Source: Cyanobium usitatum str. Tous | GTDB taxonomy: Bacteria; Cyanobacteriota; Cyanobacteriia; PCC-6307; Cyanobiaceae | Assembly: GCF_963920485.1 (NCBI RefSeq) | Contig: NZ_OY986431.1 | Span: 124,001 to 188,000 of the forward strand | Length of the DNA stretch: 64,000 bases | Direction: 5' to 3' | Shown: piece by piece, positions 40,167 through 52,126 of the stretch | Position numbering within the stretch: the first letter of the stretch is position 1 | Layout of the letters: each line of letters starts with the position of its first letter | Translations under genes and position numbers: made by a program | The notes under the pieces: generated by a model | What the model was told of the DNA's origin: nothing | What the model saw: the letters and a program-made list of their open reading frames with translations, nothing else | Databases searched by the model: none

Positions 40167-42592
40167 TCGACGTCACCGCCCCGTTGGCCCCAATTCAGCA
40201 GGAGGCCCTGGAGCTGCTCGAGTGGCCGCGGCTCGCGGAGCAGCTGGCCAGCTTCGCCAGCACAGCTCCGGGCCGCTGTGCCTGCCTGGAGCTTGCCCTG
40301 CCCGCTTGCCTGGCTGCCAGCCGCAGCTTGCTAGCTGAAACCACCGAGCTGCTCGGCCTCGACGGGCTGCTGGAGGGGGGATTGAGTTTCCAGGGAGTTG
40401 CCGACATCGCGGCGCTGGTGACCCTCTGCGCTAAGGGCGGCATGGCTCCGGGCGAGGAGTTGCTGGCCCTGGCTACCACCCTGGCTGCGGCCCGCCGGCT
40501 GCGGCGCCAGATCGACGATCCCCAGCTGCGGCCCGTATGCACGGCCCTGGTGGCCGAGCTGCGCACCCTGCCGGAGCTGGAGCAGCGGCTGCATTTCTGC
40601 CTTGAAGAGGGCGGCCGGGTGGCGGATCGGGCCAGTCCGCCCCTGGAGGAGTTGCGGCGTCAGCTGCTTGGGGCTCGCTCAGATCGGCGGGATCGACTGC
40701 AGGAGCTGATGCGACGCTGCGGCGTCATGCTCCAGGACACGGTGATCTCGGAGCGCAACGGCCGTCCCGTGCTGGCTGTGAAGGCTGGCGCTGCCGCTCA
40801 GTTGCCGGGGCTGGTGCACGACAGCTCGGCTTCGGGACAAACGGTGTTTATCGAACCCCAGGCGGTGATTGCCCTGGGCAATCGCATACGCGACCTGGAG
40901 GGGCGCGAGCGGGAACTGGAGCGGGCTGTGCTGACGGCCCTGAGCGCCCAGGTGGGCGAGGAGGCTGAAGCTCTGGCCGCACTCCAGCAGGTGCTGGTGC
41001 GCCTGGATGCGGGGGTGGCCCGGGCGCGCTACGGCCAATGGTTGGGGGCGGTACGCCCGGAGCTGGCAGACGACCCCAGCGCGCCCTTCGAGCTGCGGGA
41101 GCTGCGCCACCCCCTGCTGCTTTGGCAGCAGCGGCGTCAGGGCGGCCATGCGGTGGTGCCCGTGAGTCTGCTGGTGGCAGCGGAGCTGCGGGTGGTGGCG
41201 ATCACCGGCCCCAATACCGGCGGCAAAACCGTGACCCTCAAAAGCGTCGGCTTGGCGGCTCTTATGGCTCGAGCTGGCCTGTTTCTGCCCTGTAGCGGCA
41301 CGCCGCGGCTGCCCTGGTGCAGCCAGGTGCTGGCCGACATCGGCGATGAGCAATCGCTGCAACAAAACCTCTCCACCTTCAGCGGCCACATCCGCCGCAT
41401 CGCCCGCATCCTCGAAGCTCTTCCCGCTGCTGGCGGCGCCTCCCTGGTGCTGCTCGATGAGGTGGGGGCAGGCACCGATCCCCTCGAGGGTTCGGCCCTG
41501 GCCACGGCCCTGCTCAAGCACCTAGCCGATCGGGCCCGGCTCACGATTGCTACCACCCACTTCGGTGAGCTCAAAGCTCTCAAATACGCCGATCCACGCT
41601 TCGAGAACGCTTCGGTGGCCTTCGATGTGGACACCCTCTCGCCCACTTACCGGCTGCAGTGGGGTATCCCGGGTCGCAGCAACGCCCTGGCGATTGCCCG
41701 CCGGCTGGGGCTGGGGGAGCCGGTGCTGGAGCTCGCCGCCGCCCAGTTGGAGCCCCTAGGCGAAGGCGAGGTGAACCAGGTGATCGCTGGCCTGGAAAAT
41801 CAGCGTCAACGCCAGCAGGAGGCCGCCGAGGAGGCCGCTGCCCTGCTGGCGCGCACCGAGTTGCTGCACGAGGAGCTGCTGCTGCGCTGGCAACAGCAGA
41901 CCCAGCAGAGCGCCGAGCTACAGGAACAGCGGCGCCAGCAGTTGGAGCGCTCGATTCGTCAGGGGCAAAACGAGGTGAAGCGCATCATCAGGAGGCTGCG
42001 CCAGGGCCCTGATGGGGGGGAGGCCAGCAGCGCCGCCCTAGGCGAAACCGCCCGCCAGGCCGGCCAGCGGCTCAAATCGCTTGAGCAGCAGCACCGCCCC
42101 ACCCCGGAGCGGCGCGAGCACCGGGGCTGGATGCCCGCCGTTGGCGACCGGGTGCGGCTGTTGTCCTTGGGCAAGGCCGCTGAGGTGCTTTCCCTCGCCG
42201 ATGACGGCCGGGAACTCACGGTGCGCTGTGGGGTGATGCGGCTGACCCTGGAGCTGGCCGGCATTGAGGGGCTGCATGGCGAAAAACCCTCACCCCCTGA
42301 GGTGCGGGTGCAGGTGAAGGGTCAGCGGGGGCTGGGGGGCCGGGGCCCGGAGGTGCGCTCCGAGCGCAACACCGTTGATGTGCGCGGCCTGCGGGTGCAT
42401 GAGGCGGAGGCCCAGCTGGAGGAGCGCCTCCGCGCCGCCAATGGCCCCGTGTGGGTGATCCACGGCATCGGCACGGGCAAGCTCAAGCGTGGCCTGCGGG
42501 CCTGGTTGGCAACGGTGCCCTACGTGGAGCGGGTGAGTGACGCTGAGCAGGGCGACGGCGGGGCTGGCTGCAGCGTGATTTACGTGAAATAG
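40163..42592 (+). CDS. mutS2: MutS2 family ATPase/endonuclease
   Basis: 809 residues from GTG. The ATPase has Walker A GPNTGGKTVTLKS and Walker B LVLLDEVGAGTDPLEGSA, then a long Gln/Arg/Glu-rich coiled coil and a C-terminal Smr domain (NTVDVRGLRVHEAEAQLEER, HGIGTGKL). MutS2 proteins suppress recombination or rescue collided ribosomes, depending on species. The last 13 bases overlap the convergent ABC ATPase gene. Confidence 0.93.
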   Translation: MIDVTAPLAPIQQEALELLEWPRLAEQLASFASTAPGRCACLELALPACLAASRSLLAETTELLGLDGLLEGGLSFQGVADIAALVTLCAKGGMAPGEELLALATTLAAARRLRRQIDDPQLRPVCTALVAELRTLPELEQRLHFCLEEGGRVADRASPPLEELRRQLLGARSDRRDRLQELMRRCGVMLQDTVISERNGRPVLAVKAGAAAQLPGLVHDSSASGQTVFIEPQAVIALGNRIRDLEGRERELERAVLTALSAQVGEEAEALAALQQVLVRLDAGVARARYGQWLGAVRPELADDPSAPFELRELRHPLLLWQQRRQGGHAVVPVSLLVAAELRVVAITGPNTGGKTVTLKSVGLAALMARAGLFLPCSGTPRLPWCSQVLADIGDEQSLQQNLSTFSGHIRRIARILEALPAAGGASLVLLDEVGAGTDPLEGSALATALLKHLADRARLTIATTHFGELKALKYADPRFENASVAFDVDTLSPTYRLQWGIPGRSNALAIARRLGLGEPVLELAAAQLEPLGEGEVNQVIAGLENQRQRQQEAAEEAAALLARTELLHEELLLRWQQQTQQSAELQEQRRQQLERSIRQGQNEVKRIIRRLRQGPDGGEASSAALGETARQAGQRLKSLEQQHRPTPERREHRGWMPAVGDRVRLLSLGKAAEVLSLADDGRELTVRCGVMRLTLELAGIEGLHGEKPSPPEVRVQVKGQRGLGGRGPEVRSERNTVDVRGLRVHEAEAQLEERLRAANGPVWVIHGIGTGKLKRGLRAWLATVPYVERVSDAEQGDGGAGCSVIYVK

Positions 42593-43806
42593 GGGAGGGT
42601 CGGCTCCAGGCTTGCGGGCTCAGGGGGCAGGGGCAGGGCTTCGCCGCTGGCGTCAAACAGGCGCCAGCCGCGGGGATCAATATCGAGGTGCAGGCTGGCC
42701 CCAGGCGGCAGGATTGTTTCAGGGCTGACCCGCACCTGCACCAGATGACCGCCCTCCTCCAGGCGGCAGGTGAGCAGTTGTTCGTTGCCAAGGGCTTCGC
42801 CATGGCTCACCTCGGCCCGCAGGTTGCGGTTGGTGGCGGGAGCTAGCTGGAAGTGCTCGGGCCGCAGTCCGCCAGTGAGCGCCTCGCCGGCCCGGGCCGC
42901 CAGCACCTCGGCCAGGGGACCCTCCACCGCCAGCTTGCGGCTGCCTAGCTGCACCTGGCCCGCGCCGATCGCCCTTACCGGCAGCAGATTCATGGGCGGG
43001 CTGCCGATGAACTGGGCTACAAACAAATTGGCGGGCCACTGGTAGAGCTGCATCGGTGTGCCGAGCTGCTGCAGCCGGCCGGCGTTGAGCACGGCGATGC
43101 GGTGGCCCATGGTCATGGCCTCCACCTGGTCGTGGGTGACATACAGGGTGGTGGTGCCCAGGCGTCGCTGCAGCTCAACGATTTGGGTGCGGGTGCCGGT
43201 GCGCAGCTTGGCGTCGAGGTTGCTGAGCGGTTCGTCCATCAGGAACACCGCCGGCGCCCGGGCGATGGCCCGGCCCAGGGCAACCCGCTGCTTCTGGCCG
43301 CCGGAAAGCTCCTTGGGCAGCCGATCGAGTAGCTGGCCTAGCTCCAGGGTTTCCGCTACCTCGGCGATGCGCTGAGCAATGCGCTCCTCGCGCCGTGAGC
43401 GCAGCCGCAAGGGCCCTGGCAGCCGCCTGGTGGCCAGGTGCAGGCTGTCTTGAAGCTGCTCAAGGGCCGTGCGGTTGCGGCTGCGGCGCAGGCCGAAGCC
43501 GATGTTGCCGGCCACCGTTAGATGGGGATAGAGCGCATAGCTCTGGAACACCATGGCCACGTCCCGTTGGGCTGGGCGCAGGGAGCTCACGGGCCGATTG
43601 CCCACGAAGATCTCCCCCTGGCTGGGCTGCTCTAGGCCAGCCAGTAGACGCAGCAGGGTGCTTTTGCCGCAGCCTGAGGGCCCAACCAATACCAAAAATT
43701 CGCCGTCCTGAATCTGTAGATCCAGCTGGCGCAGCACCTGCACCGGATCACCACCGCGCCGGGGTGGGTAGGTCTTGCTGACCTGCTGGAAGCGAACCTC
43801 TGCCAA
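42580..43806 (-). CDS. Sugar/compatible-solute ABC transporter ATP-binding protein (MalK/UgpC type)
   Basis: 408 residues. Walker [19 protein letters not shown], signature [16 protein letters not shown], Walker [16 protein letters not shown] and switch [10 protein letters not shown] are followed by a C-terminal regulatory (TOBE/OB) domain. A roughly 35-residue basic insertion ([20 protein letters not shown]) lies between the Q-loop and signature. Such ATPases energise CUT1 uptake systems; in cyanobacteria one example serves glucosylglycerol uptake. No permease is adjacent, so the substrate is open. Confidence 0.88.
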   Translation of the reverse strand: MAEVRFQQVSKTYPPRRGGDPVQVLRQLDLQIQDGEFLVLVGPSGCGKSTLLRLLAGLEQPSQGEIFVGNRPVSSLRPAQRDVAMVFQSYALYPHLTVAGNIGFGLRRSRNRTALEQLQDSLHLATRRLPGPLRLRSRREERIAQRIAEVAETLELGQLLDRLPKELSGGQKQRVALGRAIARAPAVFLMDEPLSNLDAKLRTGTRTQIVELQRRLGTTTLYVTHDQVEAMTMGHRIAVLNAGRLQQLGTPMQLYQWPANLFVAQFIGSPPMNLLPVRAIGAGQVQLGSRKLAVEGPLAEVLAARAGEALTGGLRPEHFQLAPATNRNLRAEVSHGEALGNEQLLTCRLEEGGHLVQVRVSPETILPPGASLHLDIDPRGWRLFDASGEALPLPPEPASLEPTLPYFT

Positions 43807-43844
43807 GACGGGCCTTCAGACGGCGCGATCCTAGGTTTGTTCCA

Positions 43845-44855
43845 ATGCAATTCATCGATCAAGCCCGCGTAACGGTCAAGGCCGGCCGAGGCGGCGACGG
43901 AATCGTGGCGTTTCGCCGCGAGAAATATGTGCCAGCCGGTGGCCCTTCCGGCGGCGATGGCGGCCGTGGTGCCGACGTGCTGCTGGTGGCTGACGCCAAC
44001 CTCCAGACCCTGCTGGATTTCAAGTACAAGCGGCAGTTTTTGGCGGTCGATGGTCGCCGGGGCGGGCCCAACCGCTGCACCGGTGCCAGCGGTAACCAGC
44101 TGGTGATCAAGGTGCCCTGCGGCACGGTGGTGCGCGATGCCCGCACCTCAATTTTGCTAGGTGATCTCACCGATGCGGGTGAGGAGCTACTGGTGGCCTT
44201 TGGCGGCCGCGGCGGCCTGGGCAATGCCCACTACCTCAGCAACCGCAACCGGGCCCCGGAGAAGTTCACCGAGGGCCGGGAGGGGGAGGAGTGGCTGCTG
44301 CAGCTGGAGCTCAAGCTGCTGGCTGAAGTTGGCATCATCGGCTTGCCCAATGCCGGCAAGAGCACCCTGATTTCGGTGCTTTCGGCAGCTCGGCCCAAGA
44401 TCGCCGATTACCCCTTCACCACCCTGGTGCCCAACCTGGGGGTGGTACGCCGTCCCAGTGGTGATGGCACAGTTTTTGCCGACATTCCTGGTTTGATCGC
44501 TGGAGCGGCCCAGGGGGCAGGGCTGGGGCACGACTTCCTACGCCACATCGAGCGCACCCGGCTGCTGATCCACCTGATCGATTCCAGCGCTGAGGATGTG
44601 GTCGCCGACTTGAACGTGGTCGAGGGGGAGCTCACGGCCTACGGCCATGGCCTCGACCAGAGGCCCCGCATAGTGGTGCTCAACAAGATTGAATTGCTCG
44701 ATCCAGCCAGCCTTGAAGAGCTGGTGGAGAAAGTGAGCCAGCAGGTGCAGGCCCGTGGTGGCTTGCCCGTTCTGGCTATTTCAGCTGCGGCCTCAAAAAA
44801 TTTGCCGAAGCTGCTGGCCGCGGTGTGGCAGCAGCTCGGCATCGTTCAGCCCTAG
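43845..44855 (+). CDS. obgE: GTPase Obg/CgtA
   Basis: 336 residues. The glycine-rich Obg domain ([20 protein letters not shown]) precedes the G domain with G1 [12 protein letters not shown]3 [10 protein letters not shown] and G4 VLNKIELL. It binds the 50S subunit late in assembly and links to stress signalling. Divergent from the ABC ATPase by 38 bases. Full-length and intact. Confidence 0.96.
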   Translation: MQFIDQARVTVKAGRGGDGIVAFRREKYVPAGGPSGGDGGRGADVLLVADANLQTLLDFKYKRQFLAVDGRRGGPNRCTGASGNQLVIKVPCGTVVRDARTSILLGDLTDAGEELLVAFGGRGGLGNAHYLSNRNRAPEKFTEGREGEEWLLQLELKLLAEVGIIGLPNAGKSTLISVLSAARPKIADYPFTTLVPNLGVVRRPSGDGTVFADIPGLIAGAAQGAGLGHDFLRHIERTRLLIHLIDSSAEDVVADLNVVEGELTAYGHGLDQRPRIVVLNKIELLDPASLEELVEKVSQQVQARGGLPVLAISAAASKNLPKLLAAVWQQLGIVQP

Positions 44856-44889
44856 GCAGTTCAACCTTAGGCAGCTCAGCCTTAGGCAT

Positions 44890-45108
44890 TCAGTCGTCGT
44901 AGACGCGGCACTCGGGGGCCGAAGGGTTCAGGTCACAGAACACTTCAAGCGGGGTGGGGTCGTGGCTGTCCTCAGGATGGTGGTCTTTGAACTCCTTGAG
45001 ACCCTGGAGTTCTTCCTCCAAGTGGCGAAGCTTGCCCAGGTCGCCGGCGGCCTTGGCTGCCTCGATCTCGCTCTGGTCCTGCTGGATGTGCTCGTCGATG
45101 CTTTTCAT
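44890..45108 (-). CDS. cp12: CP12 domain protein
   Basis: 72 residues from ATG at 45108. It starts MKSIDEHIQQDQSEIEAAKA and ends with LEVFCDLNPSAPECRVYDD, the C-terminal GAPDH-binding cysteine loop. The N-terminal cysteine pair present in plant and most other CP12s is missing, a feature of the marine Synechococcus/Prochlorococcus type. CP12 ties GAPDH and phosphoribulokinase into an inactive complex in the dark. The frame is open upstream to 45276 without family-like sequence. Confidence 0.9.
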   Translation of the reverse strand: MKSIDEHIQQDQSEIEAAKAAGDLGKLRHLEEELQGLKEFKDHHPEDSHDPTPLEVFCDLNPSAPECRVYDD

Positions 45109-45272
45109 TCGGATACCGGCCACTAGAGACCGGAGCTCGTCGCCGCTCACCTTACGGGCGCCTGTTCTGGATCGTCGTCTTGTGGGCCCACTGCTACCTC
45201 TTTGAGCAGCACCAATGGCGCCGGGAGCTGAGCTTTGGCATTGTGTTGGATTGACCACAATGTGCGCCCGTT

Positions 45273-47158
<1,886 letters not shown>

Positions 47159-47162
<4 letters not shown>

Positions 47163-47800
47163 AGTGCAGCCTCCCCAGCTGAGCCAGCTTGGCCTTTGAG
47201 GTAAGCAAACACGCTCTTGTCGCCCACATCTGCCGCGGCGGGCATGGGGAACTTGCGCAGGCACAGCACCAGCAAAAGCCCGCTCTCCAGGGCCAGCAGG
47301 GCCGTGGTGATGGCTCCTGGCAGCAAGCCGCTGAGGTGGCCCAGCAGGGCGATAGGCAACAGCAGGGTCACGCCGATCGCCTCCGGTCGCCTGAAGCAGA
47401 AAAATTCCTTGAAGCCAACCCCCGCCAAAGCTGCGAAAAAGGGTCCAATGGCCAGGATCCAGAGGGGCTGGCTGGCCAGGGCCGGCAGCATGGCGCCGGG
47501 GCCGCTGCGGATTGCTAAAGCCAGGCCGCCAAGGCAGCCCAGCAGCCAAAACAGCTGCAGGGCCCGGTGCAAGGGTACTAAGTAAATGTGAATCCAGCGA
47601 AGGGCTAGGCCCAGCCCCGCAGCCATCAGCAGCATCCAGGGCCAGAGCTGGTCGGCTCCCAGCTGCCGCCACTGCACTAGGAGGCCCGCTTGGCCAATGG
47701 CCACCGCCGTGAGGGCAAGGCGGTAGCCGAGCACCTCCCTCCGGTCGGTGGCGTCAATCGTGTAGGTGCCGTACACCCCTTCAAAGATCGGATCAGTCAT
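47159..47800 (-). CDS. DUF2301-type integral membrane protein
   Basis: 213 residues from ATG at 47800. It starts MTDPIFEGVYGTYTIDATDR and has about six membrane helices; the segment GVGFKEFFCFRRPEA is the conserved centre of the DUF2301 family. Role unknown. It is coupled on both sides by 4-base overlaps: ATGA with the GST gene before it and TTGA with the ABC-F gene after it. Confidence 0.82.
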
Positions 47801-48750
47801 GGTTGGGCACGGCCTTGCACCAGTGTGGCGAGTGGCGGCCCGGCCGGGATGATTCCCGAGGGATGGAGGGGAAAGAGGGCTCCGAAGTAATCGCTGCGCC
47901 AGGCCTCCGGGAAGCAGGTCTCGGCCACGCCGGGCAGGCTGTAGAAGCGCCGGCGCCAGTCCCATAGGGCTGGTAGCTGCCAAAGGGGTAGGCGGCTGCA
48001 ACCAAATAAAGGCGCATAAACCAGCTCCAGCCTGATCAGGGTCGGGAAAAGTCCTATGTCGGCCAGGCTCAGTTGGGCCCCACTTAGCCAGGGAGCTTGC
48101 TCCAAGGCCCCATTGGCATCCCGGAGCGCTGCAAACAAGGCCGCCTCGGCCCGGTCGTAGGCGGCCTGGGTGCGGGCGAAACCACAGCGGTACACCCCGT
48201 CGTTGACGTCGCCCTGCAGCCGCGTGCGCCACATTTCCGTGGTTTCCTGCTGGTCATTTGGCTCTAGATCGGGCCCTGCTGGTGCGGGCCAGCGATTGAG
48301 CAGCTCGATCAGCCGGGCGCTCTCCGTAACCAGGATCCGTCGCTCGCTGCGGGAATAGAGCGCCGGCACCGTGGCCCGCTGCCCCGGATCAGCGCCGGAT
48401 TGCTGGTAGAGCTCGAGCAAGCTGGTGCAGCCCTCGAAGGGCTCGGCAAAGCGCCAGCGCCCCTCGGCTGGATCGGGGTCCACCACCACCAGGTTGATGC
48501 TGCTGCCCAGTTGGCGCAGGCTCCACACCAGCCAGGCCCGGTGGGCCCAGGGGCAGCTGCGCCCCACAATCAACACGTGCCCATCAGCCGCGCCGGCTTC
48601 GCTGGGCAGGGGTGGCAGCGCCGTGAAGGCCCCGCTGGGACGACGGTAGTTGCCCTCGGCATCGGCCGGTCCCAGGCCACCCATCAATTGTTGCCATTGC
48701 CAGTGCCAGACCGCGCGGGCCGTGCGCACCAAGGGGGAGGGGGGAGGCAT
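47797..48750 (-). CDS. Glutathione S-transferase, glutathionyl-hydroquinone reductase type
   Basis: 317 residues. The active-site motif GRSCPWAHRAWLVWSLRQLG (Cys nucleophile) is characteristic of the Xi class (YqjG/ECM4), which reduces glutathionyl-hydroquinones. The C-terminal helical domain includes DVNDGVYRCGFARTQAAYDR. First gene of a three-gene operon with DUF2301 and ABC-F genes. Picocyanobacteria make glutathione, so the reaction is plausible. Confidence 0.87.
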   Translation of the reverse strand: MPPPSPLVRTARAVWHWQWQQLMGGLGPADAEGNYRRPSGAFTALPPLPSEAGAADGHVLIVGRSCPWAHRAWLVWSLRQLGSSINLVVVDPDPAEGRWRFAEPFEGCTSLLELYQQSGADPGQRATVPALYSRSERRILVTESARLIELLNRWPAPAGPDLEPNDQQETTEMWRTRLQGDVNDGVYRCGFARTQAAYDRAEAALFAALRDANGALEQAPWLSGAQLSLADIGLFPTLIRLELVYAPLFGCSRLPLWQLPALWDWRRRFYSLPGVAETCFPEAWRSDYFGALFPLHPSGIIPAGPPLATLVQGRAQP

Positions 48751-48821
48751 GGTTGCGGGGGCGGCAGAGCTCTGAATCTGCGTCAGGCTGGGGCCGAAAT
48801 CTATTTCTGGCCTTCTTCTTT

Positions 48822-49790
48822 TTGATCAGCCAAATCGTCAAACCGGCCCAGGTGCTGGTCGTGGCCGGCACCCACGGCAATGAACGCAACGCCCCCTGGC
48901 TGCTGGATCACTGGCGCCGCCAGCCCGAGGCCCTGCAGCGCCACGGCCTTGATGTGGCGTTGGTGCTTGGCAACCCAGCTGCCCACAAAGCCAATCAGCG
49001 CTATGTGGAGCGGGATTTAAACCGCTGCTTTGCTCCGGAGCTGCTGGCGGATTCCTCGAGAAACGAAGCTGATCTGCAGCGCGCCCGCCAGCTGCTCGCT
49101 TGCCATGGCCCTGATGCCGAATCCCCTTCGCTGGTGGTGCTCGACCTGCACAGCACCACCAGCGCTATGGGCAACTCCTTGGTGCTCTATGGCCGGAGGC
49201 CGGCCGATCTAGCTCTGGCGGCGGGTTTGCAGGGGGAGCTGGGGCTGCCGATTTACTTGCACGAGGCCGATGCTTCCCAAACGGGCTTTTTGGTGGAGCG
49301 CTGGCCCTGCGGCCTGGTGATCGAGGTGGGTCCGGTGCCCCAGGGGGTTATCCAGGCTCAGATCTGCCGCCAAAGCCAGCTCGGCGTTGAAGCGGCCCTG
49401 GCCGTGTTGGCGGCAGCCCAGCGAGGCCGCCTAAGGCTGCCGGCTGAGCTGGTGGTGCATTGCCATCTGGGCAGCCTGGATTTGCCGCGCCATCCAGATG
49501 GTTCACCCGCCGCCTGCCTGCATCCGTCCTTGCAGCATCGCGATTGGCGCCCCTTGCGTGCGGGAGATCCGGTGTTTATCGATCCCTGCGGCAAGGAAAT
49601 TCGCCTGGCCCTGCCGCCGGATTTGGCGGGGGAGTCCGTCTGGCCCGTCTTTGTAAATGAGGCCGCCTATGGCGAAAAGGGCATTGCCCTAAGCCTTACT
49701 CGCAGGGAATGTTGGCAGGTTGGGCCTGACTGGTTGCTGGCTTTAACAGACATTGCCGCCCAGCTGGCTCAGCGGGGGGCGCCGTTGTAG
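48822..49790 (+). CDS. Aspartoacylase / AstE-AspA family deacylase
   Basis: About 322 residues from a TTG at 48822; the frame is open to a GTG/ATG region near 48753, so the start is uncertain. Zinc ligands are in VLVVAGTHGNERNAPWLL (HxxE) and LVVLDLHSTTSAMG (His). Other motifs: YVERDLNRCF and the catalytic Glu in VIEVGPVPQG. The family removes acyl groups from N-acyl amino acids. The stop overlaps a convergent gene by 22 bases. Confidence 0.85.
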   Translation: MISQIVKPAQVLVVAGTHGNERNAPWLLDHWRRQPEALQRHGLDVALVLGNPAAHKANQRYVERDLNRCFAPELLADSSRNEADLQRARQLLACHGPDAESPSLVVLDLHSTTSAMGNSLVLYGRRPADLALAAGLQGELGLPIYLHEADASQTGFLVERWPCGLVIEVGPVPQGVIQAQICRQSQLGVEAALAVLAAAQRGRLRLPAELVVHCHLGSLDLPRHPDGSPAACLHPSLQHRDWRPLRAGDPVFIDPCGKEIRLALPPDLAGESVWPVFVNEAAYGEKGIALSLTRRECWQVGPDWLLALTDIAAQLAQRGAPL

Positions 49791-50194
49791 TCGATGCCAA
49801 GGACGGTGCGCCCGTCGCTGGATATGCGGATTTCGGTTTCCACCGAAGCCGCCAGATCTAGTTGCTGCCAGCCAGGGGCGCCGCCAAGGAAGCGAAAGAG
49901 ATAGCCATCACTGGTTGAGCTGATCAGGCATTTGTTGCCGGCGCTCGCCGTTTCAAACATGCACTTGTCTGGTCGGTAGAGCCCCAGGCCACCGTTGCTC
50001 TGCACTGCAGTGTTGCGAGCCAAGTTGAGGGCCCGCACGGCGCTGAAGGGAACGGCTGCCTCCGCCTGGGCCCGGGCCGGCGCGGCATCCACAAATGACA
50101 GGCTGCTAGCGCCCAAGCAACTGGCCATCAATAAGCCACCCGCCAGCAGACGCGGACTTAACAAGGCCGCTGCTGAAGCAAAGGGTGAACCCAT
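49769..50194 (-). CDS. Exported protein of unknown function
   Basis: 141 residues with a signal peptide ending near ARA before QAEAAV. The mature part starts PFSAVRALNLARNTAVQSNG and has two cysteines (DKCMFETASAGNKCLIS), then a beta-rich end. Picocyanobacterial hypothetical; no domain recognised. Convergent overlap of 22 bases with the deacylase gene. Confidence 0.65.
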   Translation of the reverse strand: MGSPFASAAALLSPRLLAGGLLMASCLGASSLSFVDAAPARAQAEAAVPFSAVRALNLARNTAVQSNGGLGLYRPDKCMFETASAGNKCLISSTSDGYLFRFLGGAPGWQQLDLAASVETEIRISSDGRTVLGIDYNGAPR

Positions 50195-50252
50195 GGGTTT
50201 ATCGACTTACAGATCCAGCTCAACGCAGCGGCCCTGTCAGTGTCAAGACGAC

Positions 50253-50609
50253 TTACCCACACACCAAGGTGGACTGCTCCTGCTTGCAAGGCAGGTTTGT
50301 GGTGCTGCCATCAGCCCAATAAATGCGCAAGCGATCGTCTGAAGTGCCGCTGCGGTATGTGAGTGATTTGATCGCTCCAGCCGGTGGCTTGCCCGCTGGA
50401 TCGGCCCCGTTGCCGGGAGCCACGGCGTTGAGCTTTTGCTCTAGCTGCTGAATCTTTACTTCCAGCTGCTCCTGGCGCTGCTGCTGCTTTTGCAGCTCGG
50501 CTGAGGGTTGGCGCTGACAGCCAGCCGAGAACAGGCAGGCTGCAGCCACGGTTGCTGCGGCCAGGCTGGCCCGTAGAGGCAGGGCTTTAAGTCGATCGAG
50601 CAGGGCCAT
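50253..50609 (-). CDS. Small lipoprotein with coiled coil
   Basis: 118 residues. The lipobox FSAGC (about residue 31) predicts a lipid anchor. It is followed by a Gln/Glu/Leu coiled coil (ELQKQQQRQEQLEVKIQQLE) and a small C-terminal domain with two cysteines (NLPCKQEQSTLVCG). Likely periplasmic face. Function unknown. Confidence 0.7.
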   Translation of the reverse strand: MALLDRLKALPLRASLAAATVAAACLFSAGCQRQPSAELQKQQQRQEQLEVKIQQLEQKLNAVAPGNGADPAGKPPAGAIKSLTYRSGTSDDRLRIYWADGSTTNLPCKQEQSTLVCG

Positions 50610-50870
50610 GCCGGAGACGCATCCTGAGCTGTCCTCTGCTTAGCAGTGGGCTGGCCTGCTGGCTACGGATTGCTGCTCCCGCACCCCGACATCAGCGCCG
50701 CTGATGGGATGCATCAGCAGGGCTTTGGCGCCGCCCGGCCAGTCTTCTCACCAACGCTGCAATCTTCCGTTACAGTTGTGTTGTGCAATGTTCTTGCGCT
50801 TGACGGGATTCCGTCTGGTGGCTTGCCACCTTCCATACCCGTTCCTCTGGAACACCCTCTTCTCGTTCTC

Positions 50871-51950
50871 ATGACAACCACTATTCAGCAGCGCCAAGGC
50901 GCTTCTGCGTGGAATCAGTTTTGCGACTGGGTCACCTCCACCAACAACCGCCTCTACGTGGGCTGGTTCGGTGTGCTGATGATCCCCTGCCTGCTGGCTG
51001 CCACCATCTGCTTCATCGTGGCCTTCATCGCCGCACCCCCTGTCGACATCGACGGCATCCGTGAGCCCGTAGCTGGCTCCCTGATGTACGGCAACAACAT
51101 CATCTCCGGTGCTGTTGTTCCTTCCAGCAACGCCATCGGCCTGCACTTCTACCCAATCTGGGAAGCCGCCAGCCTCGATGAGTGGCTCTACAACGGTGGT
51201 CCTTTCCAGCTGGTGGTCTTCCACTTCCTGATCGGCATCTACGCCTACATGGGCCGCGAGTGGGAGCTTTCCTACCGCTTGGGCATGCGCCCCTGGATCT
51301 GCGTTGCCTACAGCGCTCCTGTGGCCGCAGCATCTGCCGTGTTCCTGGTGTATCCCTTCGGTCAAGGCTCCTTCTCGGACGCCATGCCCCTGGGCATCTC
51401 CGGCACCTTCAACTACATGCTGGTGTTCCAGGCTGAGCACAACATCCTGATGCACCCCTTCCACATGCTGGGAGTGGCTGGTGTCTTCGGTGGCAGCCTG
51501 TTCTCCGCCATGCACGGTTCACTCGTTACCAGCAGCCTGGTGCGTGAGACCACCGAGAGCGAGAGCCAGAACTACGGCTACAAGTTTGGCCAAGAAGAGG
51601 AGACCTACAACATCGTGGCTGCTCACGGCTACTTCGGTCGCCTGATCTTCCAATACGCCTCCTTCAACAACAGCCGCAGCCTCCACTTCTTCCTGGCTGC
51701 CTGGCCCGTGGTTGGCATCTGGTTCACCGCCCTTGGCGTGAGCACGATGGCCTTCAACCTGAACGGTTTCAACTTCAACCAGTCGATCCTCGACGGCCAA
51801 GGCCGTGTGGTGAACACCTGGGCAGACGTTCTGAACCGCGCTGGTCTCGGTATGGAAGTGATGCACGAGCGCAATGCTCACAACTTCCCGCTTGACCTTG
51901 CTGCTGCTACTGCCACCCCCGTGGCACTGACCGCACCTGCAATCGGTTGA
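50871..51950 (+). CDS. psbA: Photosystem II D1 protein, Glu130 (high-light) form
   Basis: 359 residues from ATG at 50871; the open frame extends upstream but [20 protein letters not shown] is the true N terminus. Residue 130 is Glu ([12 protein letters not shown]), the D1:2/high-light type rather than Gln130. Tyr161 region, His ligands and the C-terminal [13 protein letters not shown] processing site are intact; the 15-residue tail after DLA would be removed by CtpA. D1 carries P680, pheophytin, QB and most ligands of the water-splitting cluster. The 260 bases upstream hold the leader and presumably a light-controlled promoter. Confidence 0.98.
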   Translation: MTTTIQQRQGASAWNQFCDWVTSTNNRLYVGWFGVLMIPCLLAATICFIVAFIAAPPVDIDGIREPVAGSLMYGNNIISGAVVPSSNAIGLHFYPIWEAASLDEWLYNGGPFQLVVFHFLIGIYAYMGREWELSYRLGMRPWICVAYSAPVAAASAVFLVYPFGQGSFSDAMPLGISGTFNYMLVFQAEHNILMHPFHMLGVAGVFGGSLFSAMHGSLVTSSLVRETTESESQNYGYKFGQEEETYNIVAAHGYFGRLIFQYASFNNSRSLHFFLAAWPVVGIWFTALGVSTMAFNLNGFNFNQSILDGQGRVVNTWADVLNRAGLGMEVMHERNAHNFPLDLAAATATPVALTAPAIG

Positions 51951-51992
51951 TAGTCAACAGCCCAGCTACGGCTGGGTAATAACGGAATCCCA

Positions 51993-52022
51993 AAAGCTCC
52001 CTCGCCAGAGGGGGCTTTTTTA
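51993..52022 (+). terminator. psbA terminator
   Basis: 11-bp stem AAAGCTCCCTC/GAGGGGGCTTT with a short loop followed by a T-run. A second hairpin, CCCAGC/GCTGGG (51961-51976), precedes it and may protect the mRNA 3' end. Confidence 0.88.
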
Positions 52023-52126
52023 TTGGCTGGGGGTTGGTTTGGCTTGGTAGGCAGGATGAATATCAACCGCAAATAGGAAAAACATCAGAGCAGTCCCTAC
52101 CCTGAAAGCGCAAGTTGGCGCTGGCC

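Noticed and set aside
45109-45272. N-terminal extension of CP12 or a Trp-rich plus-strand peptide
   Set aside because: Neither frame has a ribosome-binding site or family-like sequence; CP12 homology starts exactly at 45108.
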